A DNA stretch of 47,388 nucleotides from Planctomycetaceae bacterium (GTDB taxonomy: Bacteria; Planctomycetota; Planctomycetia; Pirellulales; UBA1268), in contig WTHB01000021.1 of NCBI GenBank assembly GCA_011523305.1, forward strand, positions 1 through 47,388. Direction: 5' to 3'. Each line of letters begins with the position of its first letter. The stretch's first letter is position 1. The notes beneath the pieces are model-generated. The model was given only the letters and a program-made list of their open reading frames with translations. It was not told the DNA's origin and did not search any database. Positions 1-7,817 of the stretch are shown here, in pieces. The position numbers and the translations under genes are program-made.

Positions 1-113
1 CGCTCAAACACCCCGTCGGTTACACAAGCATGCAGATGCACATGCCGGTTGAGCGCCGAGCCAAAAAACGTTTCCTTTCGCAGCAGATTGGTGATAGGGT
101 GACAAAGTCTCCA
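1..113 (-). pseudogene. IS91-family (HUH/Y2) transposase, internal fragment running off the left edge
   Basis: Translating the minus strand from about base 113 down to base 1 gives an open stretch of 37 codons containing GSALNRHVHLHACVTDGVF. This matches the catalytic HUH region of IS91-type rolling-circle transposases, which read roughly GSALNLHVHLH..DGVF. The H-V-H-L-H residues are the metal-binding HUH motif. No start codon is visible, and upstream the frame merges into the 5' region of the next gene, so the left part of a transposase (zinc domain) is missing here. The C-terminal part, if present, lies outside the window. It is not in the ORF track because it is short and has no start. It is the same family as the pieces at 3288-4112 and 7511-7780. 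Confidence 0.72.
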
Positions 114-203
114 TAGGCGTCCTAAGGCACGACAATGCGGGATTCCGGTCTGGCGGGAAACGTCACCTCACACGTTCTGGCTCTTGTCAAAGGTTGGTTT
201 CCG

Positions 204-2804
204 ATGGCCTCTCTGTTTCGCGGGATTTTTACCCGTCCTGTTGCCTCTCAACGTCGTCGGCCGAGGGTGGCTGGTCCTGCGATGCCGCTTGAGCGACTCG
301 AGCCGCGGCTGGCGTTGGCTGGCGACACGTTCTCCCGGCCGATGCTTGAGCGTGCTGCCACACTGGTGATGGATGCGTCGTTCGGCCCCAACCCCGTGGT
401 AATGACTAAGTCGCAGGTGATTGGGAACGATATAAAGAGTTTTGTGATTGCGCATGTGCCCGAAGGGTCGGTGGTTGAGAAGTGGGATGTCGCGACGGAA
501 ACTTGGATTGACGTCTCCACGAAACCCACCAACAGCAATCCGCAGGAGTTGATGCGGCTGCTTGGTACCCGGTTGATCCAGCAAGGCGACAAGATCCAGT
601 GGCGGCCGAAGCCTGGCTTTGAAAACGCGGTTCAGCAGGCCTTCCAGATGATCAACTGGGATGACGGCAGTGACCTGCCTGGAGTATCTGAGGATGCGCC
701 GAGTGCTGTCCGAAATCTGTCTGTCGGCGGAGTCGAACAAGACGGCGCTGCGTACATCTCGGTGGCGTGGGAGTCACCTTTGGTCGGTGCGGCATCGTCG
801 TACGCCGTGACGACGTCATATGTAACGCTCGGCGGTGAAACTCAGACGACCACAACCGTAACTCAGCAGTTGTCGTTCCAGCAGTTGCTGGAAAATATTG
901 CAACGCTCTACTCCTTCACGGTCACCGCGTCAAATGCCGAGGGGACGAGCAGTCCTGAAAGCATTGAATACAACCCGGCCACCGCAATGCCATCGGAACC
1001 ACTCGCTCTCGCAATTGCGCCTGGGCCTGGGGATGATGAGTTCACGATGTCATGGCAAACGCCTGCCTATGCTGGTCCTTCGGGTTCATCAATTGATTAC
1101 TACGAGGTGACAAACTGGCAGACCGGTGAAAAGCAAAACCTTCCCGCAGGTGCCAATTCTGTAATTTTCACTGGGATCGAGCCGCGTTCCGCCTCGCTGT
1201 TTACGGTGCGGGCATACAACACCAACCCAATCGCAGGGGGTGGCCTCCTTGCTCAAATCGCCGTTGATGAATATGGCCAGCGTGTTCCGTTGCCGCCGAG
1301 TAATCCCTTCATGGGAATCGAGGGTCTGTCGACGATGCATGCCAATGCAGCTTCGTCGGACGTAACAGTCTTTCCGGGCCCTGGCACAGAACCATCAACT
1401 TTTTATGCCAACCCAAACCTAAATGCGGCGATGCCTTCAATACTCATGACCGAAAATGGGGCATTGGTGTGCGTCGGTGTTGGAACCCAAATTACTGATG
1501 CCAAGACGCCGATCGTGATGCTGATTTCACCCACGACATTGAACGTGCTTGATCGGGTCCCGCTCGTAAAGCCAGAAAATGCTGAGGGTGATCTTGCTGG
1601 CGGCGTCTACAACTTCATCGATTACCAAAACCGTCTCGTCGTCGTTGACGCGGAGGGCAATATGCGGTGGTTTTCCAACTCATACGATGCGGGGAGCGAC
1701 CAAGGGCATTTAATTCAAGTTGGGCAGATTAATATTTCTGACGTCAGCGGCCAGAACCTCGATCTTGTGGTTGGTCTTGTGCCAGACTACGAAGGCCGTA
1801 TCTGGTTTGCGACCGAAGGCTCCATCAACGAGTTAAGCCCCTTTCAAACGAGCGGTGCTGTTTCCCCAATGGTTGGCTACTATGACCCCCGGACGAACAA
1901 TGTTGAAACGATGGTTGTGCCACAAAATCCGGGCACAATCCCCGCGATGATTGCTAACAGCATTTCCTCGTCACCGGCTGGAGTGGCTGTGGCAACAACG
2001 CAGGAGTTGTTTCTTTTCAAGGCTTCTGAGACCGACGGTTCGATTGAGATAGCCTGGAGCCAGCAATACCTCAACGGAAACGTTCGCAAACCCGGCCAGC
2101 TCAGTCCAGGAACGGGTTCAACGCCGGTCTTTTTCGGCCCATCGTCGGGGTATGAGTATTTGGTAATTACAGACAACGGTGTAGCACCGGGTGGCAACAC
2201 GATTCCAGCTGAAAATGTGGTTGTGTACGACGTGGCAAGTGGTTTGGAGGTTAGTCAGGCTCCTTTTCTCTATTCCAATAATTCCGGCACTGAAAATGCT
2301 CCCATCGCTGTTGGGGAACGCATTATTATTCCGAGCACCTACGGCTACTGGTATCCGCCGCCCTCTGAAACCACGCCAGCAGTTCCTGAATACGCGTCTT
2401 TCGTTGGTGGAATTCAAGGGATGATTTTGGATTCGGAGGAAGCTCTTCAATGGGAGTGGGAGAGCAGATGGCCGGACCAAGGTCAGATAGTGCCCTCATC
2501 AGCTCTGCCAAGGCTTTCCATGGCGGACGGTCTGCTCTACACGATCATGGTTGAGTGGTACGTGCCTGATGAACGACGACACCAATCGTCGGCGACTTAC
2601 AGTTGGGTCGTAATAGACTCGAATACAGGTGTTGTTGAGAATACTGGTGGGCCAGTCGGGACAAATACGTGGGGCGGGCAATTCCCAACAACGGCTATTA
2701 AGTCAAGTTATTCGTGGAATACACTGCAAATGACAGGTGTAATTAGTCCGAGCGGGGTGTTGTATCAGGGTACTGCCCAGGGGCTGTACAGGCTCGGGCC
2801 GTAA
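204..2804 (+). CDS. Secreted planctomycete surface protein: LEPR-type N-terminus, two fibronectin-III domains, propeller-like C-terminus
   Basis: The ORF opens at 135, but I prefer the ATG at 204 (MASLFRGIFTRP...), which has an AAAGG about 11 bases upstream and places the basic stretch RRRPR and the motif PLERLEPRLALAGD near the N-terminus. That LEPR motif is typical of large exported planctomycete proteins. Two fibronectin type III-like domains follow, beginning near 'PSAVRNLSVGG' and 'MPSEPLALAIAP'. The C-terminal ~480 residues hold repeated short beta-rich units (e.g. 'LLYTIMVEW', 'GVLYQGTAQGLYRLGP') resembling a PQQ/WD-type propeller. No enzymatic motif is seen, so the role is probably cell-surface or extracellular. 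GC content looks clearly lower than in the repair and PKS genes, and the gene is flanked by transposase fragments, so recent acquisition is possible. Confidence 0.75.
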   Translation: MASLFRGIFTRPVASQRRRPRVAGPAMPLERLEPRLALAGDTFSRPMLERAATLVMDASFGPNPVVMTKSQVIGNDIKSFVIAHVPEGSVVEKWDVATETWIDVSTKPTNSNPQELMRLLGTRLIQQGDKIQWRPKPGFENAVQQAFQMINWDDGSDLPGVSEDAPSAVRNLSVGGVEQDGAAYISVAWESPLVGAASSYAVTTSYVTLGGETQTTTTVTQQLSFQQLLENIATLYSFTVTASNAEGTSSPESIEYNPATAMPSEPLALAIAPGPGDDEFTMSWQTPAYAGPSGSSIDYYEVTNWQTGEKQNLPAGANSVIFTGIEPRSASLFTVRAYNTNPIAGGGLLAQIAVDEYGQRVPLPPSNPFMGIEGLSTMHANAASSDVTVFPGPGTEPSTFYANPNLNAAMPSILMTENGALVCVGVGTQITDAKTPIVMLISPTTLNVLDRVPLVKPENAEGDLAGGVYNFIDYQNRLVVVDAEGNMRWFSNSYDAGSDQGHLIQVGQINISDVSGQNLDLVVGLVPDYEGRIWFATEGSINELSPFQTSGAVSPMVGYYDPRTNNVETMVVPQNPGTIPAMIANSISSSPAGVAVATTQELFLFKASETDGSIEIAWSQQYLNGNVRKPGQLSPGTGSTPVFFGPSSGYEYLVITDNGVAPGGNTIPAENVVVYDVASGLEVSQAPFLYSNNSGTENAPIAVGERIIIPSTYGYWYPPPSETTPAVPEYASFVGGIQGMILDSEEALQWEWESRWPDQGQIVPSSALPRLSMADGLLYTIMVEWYVPDERRHQSSATYSWVVIDSNTGVVENTGGPVGTNTWGGQFPTTAIKSSYSWNTLQMTGVISPSGVLYQGTAQGLYRLGP

Positions 2805-2841
2805 CAGATGCTTGGAGTTGCGGCTTGTTGTTGGCGGTGAG

Positions 2842-3075
2842 TTACGGCCTGCCGTCTGCTGCGGGTTCTTTTCCCGTTACAAGGGCGTGGGCCTGGCGGG
2901 CGAATCGTCTGCCGAGAATCACATAGCCGTCTTTGGTGTAGTGCACATCGTTCCGCATCTCTCCAAAGGATAGGACGGTCAACGGCACTTTCGCAAGCAT
3001 CGCGTCCACCAGGAGAAGCCCCACAGCGTTGCTCCGCTCCTCAGGCGGGCGAAGGAGATCGCTCATGACCCACAA
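2842..3075 (-). pseudogene. Chimeric remnant: short IS91-like piece joined to the C-terminus of an SGNH/GDSL-type esterase
   Basis: The 77-residue ORF has two unlike parts. Its centre, VDAMLAKVPLTVLSF, is encoded by a 41-bp stretch identical to one in the transposase N-terminal fragment at 7511-7551. Its C-terminal ~40 residues (NDVHYTKDGYVILGRRFARQ) resemble the last block of SGNH/GDSL carbohydrate esterases, in which a D-x-H supplies the catalytic Asp and His. Nothing upstream looks like the rest of an esterase (no GDS block). It reads as debris from a rearrangement. The 3076-3287 stretch beyond it shows no convincing gene. Confidence 0.5.
2966..3006. repeat. 41-bp perfect direct repeat, copy 1
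   Basis: The sequence beginning aaggataggacggtcaacgg is identical over 41 bases to 7511-7551 and in the same orientation. Identity stops sharply at both ends in both copies. In copy 2 it encodes part of the transposase zinc-domain region. In copy 1 it sits inside the chimeric remnant ORF. Confidence 0.9.
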
Positions 3076-3287
3076 GACGACGAGAAAACAAAGCTGAAAA
3101 GCCGGCTTGCCAGCAGAATTCTGCCCGCCGCTTAGACCGCTTTTGAATCGCCTTCAGTGTGGCAGCGCGATCGTGCGTCACGAAGCAAGAGCACCCGCCG
3201 TCAGCGGCGATGAATGTCGGTCATGGGCAGGTCGTTGGACAAAGCTTGATGAAGACTGTGGTCACCATCAGCCTGCACCAGGTCATC

Positions 3288-4112
3288 CTAATCGACGGTT
3301 GGTCCTCGAGCCGGTGGCACAGGGGGCGGCACCAGTGGTTCACCGAGGTGCGTCAGAATCTGTCGAATCGTCACAGGATTAGCGATGAAATTGACCAGCC
3401 GGATGTCGCCACCACAATTCGGGCACGCCAGCGAAAACGCTTCTCCCACTCGGGCTAGCAACTTCGCCCAGGCGATCCGTGAGGTGTCGTGGGAACACGC
3501 CTTTTCATCGGTGCTGTCGGCTCTGTCAGTAAGTTCTCCCTGATTGCCGATCGCCATGGCGGTCACGGCTGGCCGCAACGGGTGATTCGGTGCAAACACC
3601 CCGTGATAGCGATGCCGGTGTTTTCGGGGCGGCGGAATGAGTGCTGCTAGACGATCCAGAAACTCAAACGGTGTCAGCTCCACCACCCCAGTTACACCGG
3701 GCCGCATTGACTTCCGTGCACGGCCCGGCCCGACCCAGTCACCCCGCTTGTGCCGGGGCAGGGTGTAGCGAACCCGCTCAGGCTGGTCGCCCCGGCTTGC
3801 CACGACCGAAAGCCGCTCCAGCGCAAACGCCGGCCGGGCGCAGTATCGCAACAGGTGTTCAAGACTCCGGAAATGCACCGGCACATCTCGGTCAGCGGGT
3901 GAGATGCGAACACTCGCATCGACTGAAAACCCGCTGTGCTGCCAGGCGAGCATGTCGGCGGCTGCCTTACGACTGAGAAACCTCTTCCTGCGGAACCACC
4001 GCACCAGTCGCCGCCTTACCCGCTGGGTGACAGTTGCCAGGTCTGATGCTGACAGCGGCCGGGCCGAATGAGAGAAATGGACACCCTCGACCGCTGTCGG
4101 GGAGGTCATGGC
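3288..4112 (-). pseudogene. IS91-family transposase, C-terminal half
   Basis: The ORF (3288-4124, TTG start) aligns by eye with the region after the HUH motif of IS91-type transposases. It has EGVHFSHSARPLSASDLATV, then an arginine-rich helix RVRRRLVRWFRRKRFL, the LEHLLRYCARPAF block with a conserved Tyr, VELTPFEFLDRLAALIPPPRKHRHRYHGVFAPNHPLRP in segments, and a late zinc-type CPNCGG. The N-terminal ~180 residues (zinc domain and HUH motif) are absent, and an in-frame stop lies just upstream of the TTG, so it cannot encode an active enzyme. The break falls about 45 bases downstream of the type III PKS stop codon. The matching N-terminal domain is found 3.4 kb away on the same strand at 7511-7780. 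Confidence 0.85.
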
Positions 4113-4156
4113 TGATCTGCTCAACCCGGTGCTCTATGAAACCCCATAGCCGTCCA

Positions 4157-5296
4157 TTAGGGCTGGCTGACCAACAGGGCCAGTTCAGCGGTCAGGCCAG
4201 GGCCAAAGGCCATCGCGACGCAAGTCTCAGGTGATGCCGTTGCAGTGAAGCGGTTGGCCATGGAGTAACCACCGACGAACAACTGCTCAAGGATAAACAG
4301 GATCGTGCCGCTTGACATGTTGCCGTGTTCGGCAAGAACTGCCCTAGATATGGCTAGGTGGTTTGGCGCAAGGTCAAGTGCGGTCTCCACGGCTGACAGC
4401 ACACGGGGGCCACCGGGGTGGACCGCCCAGTGATCAACGTCGCTGAGACTGAGGCTGTGCGGGGCCAACAGTTCGTCAACCAGAGCCGGCAGCGGTGCGG
4501 CTATGGTGCCGGGCACCTCAGCCGACAGGGTCATCTCAAAGCCATGGTCACCGATCGTCCAGCCCATCTGACTGGCTGAGTCGGCCAGAATGGCAGAGCG
4601 TTGATCGATCAGTGTCCAATGGCGATCTGTCGGCTGGCCAGGTAAGCCCCTGCCAACTACCGCAGCCGCCCCGTCGGCGAAGATGCTGTTGGCAACAATC
4701 TGTTCGGCCTCACGGCCGTATTGAAAGTGCAGGCTGCAGAGTTCGACGCAGACGACCAGCACCACGGCAGCCGGATCAGCACTACCAAAGGCCGACGCCA
4801 CCCGCAGGGCATTGAAAGCCCCGTGGCAGCCCATGAAGCCGACGTGTGTTCGGGCCACGGTGGCAGGCAGGCCGAGTGTTTCGATCAGGGCCAGATCGAC
4901 TCCAGGAGCAGCGAAGCCCGTACACGAACAGGTGACGAGATGGGTCACCTCAGCCGGGCTTACGTTGCTCGCTGCTAACGCCCGTTCCACCGCTGTTGCC
5001 GCCAAGCCGGGCGCCTCACGGCAGTAGCGATCCATGCGGGCCGCCGTGGATGGACCCGCGTCGTCACTGTCACGGGCTGGCGGAAAAAAGCTTTGGGCGA
5101 AGGCCGCGTCACCGGGGTCTTCCAGCAACACCGAGCCACGATGGGCGATGCGTGTCTGGCGATAGACCGCCGACAGCGTTCGTTCACGCCGGGCGGCTGA
5201 GCCGACAAGCGTGCCAGCCAGTACAGCGGCGTCTTGCTGGGCAATCTGTCGCGGCGGTGCAGCGGTACCAATACCGAGGATGCGAAAGTTCATCAT
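4157..5296 (-). CDS. Type III polyketide synthase (chalcone/stilbene synthase family)
   Basis: This homodimeric ketosynthase condenses malonyl-CoA onto an acyl-CoA starter and cyclises the chain without an acyl carrier protein. The Cys-His-Asn triad is visible: Cys in THVGFMGCHGAFNAL (about residue 157), His in WAVHPGGPRVL and Asn in EHGNMSSGTILF. Length from the ATG ATG at 5296/5293 (MMNFRILGIGTAAPP) is ~378 residues, normal for the family. The ORF track start at 5422 adds 42 residues without family resemblance. Neither start has a good ribosome-binding site, so the choice rests on homology. It is the last gene of a minus-strand operon with an FAD oxidoreductase and a methyltransferase. The three-enzyme set resembles the Streptomyces srsA-srsB-srsC type of phenolic-lipid operon. 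The starter unit and product cannot be read from sequence. Confidence 0.93.
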   Translation of the reverse strand: MMNFRILGIGTAAPPRQIAQQDAAVLAGTLVGSAARRERTLSAVYRQTRIAHRGSVLLEDPGDAAFAQSFFPPARDSDDAGPSTAARMDRYCREAPGLAATAVERALAASNVSPAEVTHLVTCSCTGFAAPGVDLALIETLGLPATVARTHVGFMGCHGAFNALRVASAFGSADPAAVVLVVCVELCSLHFQYGREAEQIVANSIFADGAAAVVGRGLPGQPTDRHWTLIDQRSAILADSASQMGWTIGDHGFEMTLSAEVPGTIAAPLPALVDELLAPHSLSLSDVDHWAVHPGGPRVLSAVETALDLAPNHLAISRAVLAEHGNMSSGTILFILEQLFVGGYSMANRFTATASPETCVAMAFGPGLTAELALLVSQP

Positions 5297-5458
5297 CAGA
5301 GTTTGACAGATGCACGCGGCGGCGGCGATGGCCACGGTTTGGCAACGTGGTTTTGGGTCGGTACTGTCCTCTATTTCTTTTCCAGCCTTCCCGATACCAG
5401 CGGCCTGGGGGCAGGTTGTCATGGGACACGCAGCGAGTGGTTCACCGACAGGCCGGCA

Positions 5459-6691
5459 TTATTCAGTGCCCGTGCAGAGGCGAGCAACTCGGCCGGCGAG
5501 GTCAGGAAACCAGGCGGCTGCCCGAACGGCAGCGGCCACCAGCAGCGGGTGCCGCAGGGCGATCGCAACGCCGCGGCAACGACGATGCCGTTGGGCAAAG
5601 CTCTGCCGATGCCGTTGCCGATAGCTGGCCGCCGCCGTTGCTGGCGGCAGCAACTGACCATCTCGGCCAACAAGTGATTCGGTGAGAAGGCGGGCGGCAT
5701 GGAGGGCCCAGCCGATGCCCTCGCCGGTGAAGGGCTCGACATAACCGGTGGCGTCACCCACGCGATACATCAAGTTGCTGGCCGGATCGATGGGTGCCGT
5801 TTGGTGGGTCAACGGGGGTGTCGCCCGAATTGTGGCGGCGGTGATCGCCGCTGGGCTGATGACTCTCCCCGTCGCTCCCTCGGCCTCGGCGAGCAGGTGG
5901 GTCAGTGCAGCAGCTGGTGAACCGGCAGCCGCGACGGCAGTGGGGGCAACCGCTGCTGCCAGGTCGATACGACCATCTTCCAGTTGAACCAGCCCACAAT
6001 AGCCAGCCCGTGCCACCGCCATGATGAGCCGCCCAGCCTGCATGCTACCGCTGTCGCCTGGCAGCGTTGTGCCGAGCCCGATCAGGTTGTACGGCGGTCG
6101 CCTCCGCAGGGCTGTACGGCTGCCAGTCGGTGCAATGGTGCGGACTGCTTCGGCGAGGCCGCCAGCGATGATGAGCCGCTGCGTTGTGAGCGTCTGTTCC
6201 TGTCCTCCGGCTGCAGCAGCGACGACCTCGACACCCGTCGAATTGGGCCTGGCAGAAAGCACGCGGGTTTCCGGCAGCCAGGCAGTGCCGGCGGCAATTG
6301 CCTGGCGGATGATCGCCGGGTCAAGGGTTTCGCGTGACTGCACGGCACCGACGGGGAGTGACAGACAGGCGGTTCGGCCGCCGGCAATCAGCTGGACGTG
6401 GTTGAGCGGCAGCCTGACGGCTGAAATTGTGTCTTCGGCAGCCAGGCCCAGCCGCCGGAGTTCATCCACCGCCAACGGTGACAGGCAGCAGCCGCAGACC
6501 TTGGGCCGCGGGAACCGATCGCGATCAATCAGCAGCACCCGCAGATTGGCCTCCGCAAGTTGCGTCGCGGTGGCTGCCCCAGCGGGCCCGGCCCCGATGA
6601 TGATGACATCCCAAGTGGCCCCGGCCACATCAGCGGCAGTGATCGTGGCCGGCAGTGGCGTCGCTACTCGCAGGAAGGTGTCACAGGTCAT
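5459..6691 (-). CDS. FAD-dependent oxidoreductase, geranylgeranyl-reductase-like
   Basis: The N-terminal Rossmann fold VIIIGAGPAGAATATQLAE binds FAD and is followed by the acidic strand end LLIDRD. PKVCGCCLSPLAVDELRRLGL is the conserved second block of the geranylgeranyl reductase/halogenase-like flavoprotein group. GDATGYVEPFTGEGIGWALHAA is the C-terminal FAD-binding GD motif. At 410 residues it is a normal, full-length member. Its ATG overlaps the methyltransferase stop (ATGA), indicating coupled translation, and it precedes the type III PKS. In such operons the flavoprotein usually hydroxylates or oxidises the polyketide. Whether this one oxidises or reduces is not decided by the motifs. 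Confidence 0.88.
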   Translation of the reverse strand: MTCDTFLRVATPLPATITAADVAGATWDVIIIGAGPAGAATATQLAEANLRVLLIDRDRFPRPKVCGCCLSPLAVDELRRLGLAAEDTISAVRLPLNHVQLIAGGRTACLSLPVGAVQSRETLDPAIIRQAIAAGTAWLPETRVLSARPNSTGVEVVAAAAGGQEQTLTTQRLIIAGGLAEAVRTIAPTGSRTALRRRPPYNLIGLGTTLPGDSGSMQAGRLIMAVARAGYCGLVQLEDGRIDLAAAVAPTAVAAAGSPAAALTHLLAEAEGATGRVISPAAITAATIRATPPLTHQTAPIDPASNLMYRVGDATGYVEPFTGEGIGWALHAARLLTESLVGRDGQLLPPATAAASYRQRHRQSFAQRHRRCRGVAIALRHPLLVAAAVRAAAWFPDLAGRVARLCTGTE

Positions 6692-7419
6692 GCAGGCCGT
6701 TCCCAGCTGACGCAGGCCCGCTCGGGCCAGGTGCGGTCGATCTCGGCGTGTGGCAGACCGGCTGCAGTAAGCAGCTGTCGGTATTCCTCAGTCGTGCGAG
6801 CCGCCTTGACCGACAGCGGTCCGTCGACACGGGCCACCCGCGAGCGGGCGAGGAAGGTGGTGCCCAGCCGGGCGAGCAGCAGTCCTAGCTGGCTGCGAAG
6901 CAGATCGGAGAAGACACCGCCGGTTCCTGCAGCGCTGGTCATCGACTGGAGCAGGCCGGTGGCTTCGGCGTCGTTGAGGTGATGCAGAAACAGGGAATGA
7001 ATCGCCACGTCACAGTCGGGGCAGCCGTCGCCCAGCGCATCAGCCTGGCGAAAGTGAAGGCTGGTGGAACCGCTGTCACCGGCATGCTGCTGGTGGGCCC
7101 AAGCGATCGCCCGCTCGCTGATGTCGATGCCGACAACCTCCACCCGCCGGGCAAGCCTGGCCCCGAGCTGCCGGGCAATGGCAGCCGTGAGATTGCCCCC
7201 ACCACAGGCGATGTCAATGATTCGGACAGCCGGACCACCGGCTGGTGTGGAGCTGGCCTCCAACAGTCTGACGATTCGCCGAGTCAGCTGGGCCGCTGTT
7301 TGTGAGATCCAATTGATGCGGGCAAGGGCAACCAACGCCCGACGATGTTCGGCCTCGTTGAGGGTCGGGTCATCCATTTGTTCGGGCGGGCGGTCCGTCA
7401 GCGGTGGCAGTGATCGCAT
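6688..7419 (-). CDS. SAM-dependent class I methyltransferase of the PKS operon
   Basis: Motif I for S-adenosylmethionine binding is seen as VRIIDIACGGGNLTAAIA, followed by VVGIDISERAIAWA (motif II with the ribose-binding Asp) and DVAIHSLFLHHL (motif IV). The ORF track extends to 7578, but the first ~50 residues are read through transposase-derived sequence (LADAMLAKVPLTVLSF) and are not part of the enzyme. The ATG at 7419 (MRSLPPLTDRP) or 7377 (MDDPTLNEAEH) fits better. Neither has a strong Shine-Dalgarno. It is the first gene of the operon, and its stop codon overlaps the FAD oxidoreductase start. Presumably it O- or C-methylates the polyketide. Its promoter would lie between 7420 and the transposase fragment. 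Confidence 0.85.
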   Translation of the reverse strand: MRSLPPLTDRPPEQMDDPTLNEAEHRRALVALARINWISQTAAQLTRRIVRLLEASSTPAGGPAVRIIDIACGGGNLTAAIARQLGARLARRVEVVGIDISERAIAWAHQQHAGDSGSTSLHFRQADALGDGCPDCDVAIHSLFLHHLNDAEATGLLQSMTSAAGTGGVFSDLLRSQLGLLLARLGTTFLARSRVARVDGPLSVKAARTTEEYRQLLTAAGLPHAEIDRTWPERACVSWERPA

Positions 7420-7510
7420 GAAAAATCGCTGAGGGTGAAAGACAAACCGGCACGGTACCGTATTCTGGCAGCGAAGCGGCACAGAACTACTTCCCGCGGA
7501 GAAGTCGGTG

Positions 7511-7551
7511 AAGGATAGGACGGTCAACGGCACTTTCGCAAGCATCGCGTC
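7511..7551. repeat. 41-bp perfect direct repeat, copy 2
   Basis: Identical to 2966-3006. Here it forms the low-coordinate end of the transposase N-terminal fragment. The transposase resemblance ends where the repeat ends (7511), the same base at which copy 1 is cut (2966). Confidence 0.9.
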
Positions 7552-7780
7552 GGCCAGACGCGCCGCCGTCTGGGTCATTTGCCGACCGGTGCAGGACGGG
7601 CAGACCCCGCGGACCTTGCACGAAAAACGCTACCAGAAAGCTGTGGCCGCAGCTTGTGCACTTCGCCCGCGCAAATGCAAAACAGAGCACCCCGCAGGTC
7701 AGGTAGCGGCGGAACTCCTTTTCAACATGATGCCGAGGCTTAGGGCGGTCAGTGATCTCTTCTATGCCGCTGAGCAGCCG
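7511..7780 (-). pseudogene. IS91-family transposase, N-terminal zinc domain, frameshifted
   Basis: Read on the minus strand, HVEKEFRRYLTCGVLCFAFA and then CTSCGHSFLVAF belong to the frame of the 7487-7837 ORF. After a run of five T (7623-7627 as A on plus) the match continues one frame over as SCKVRGVCPSCTGRQMTQTA and LADAMLAKVP. Together these give the two CxxC pairs of the zinc-binding N-terminal domain found in IS91-type transposases (typical text: FARVRC..CGH..LVAFSCKGRGFCPSC). A single extra T explains the frame break. The rest of the transposase is missing downstream, replaced by the methyltransferase-PKS operon. The fragment is dead as a gene. Confidence 0.85.
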
Positions 7781-7817
7781 GCTGCGCCGGGCAGCTGAGC
7801 ATTTGGGGCCAGCGGCG

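Noticed and set aside
5297-5422. N-terminal extension of the type III PKS
   Set aside because: 42 residues with no family similarity and no ribosome-binding site. The ATG pair at 5296/5293 starts the conserved domain. It is kept as an alternative only.
7420-7578. N-terminal extension of the methyltransferase
   Set aside because: It reads through transposase-derived sequence and untranslated leader, so it is not part of the enzyme.
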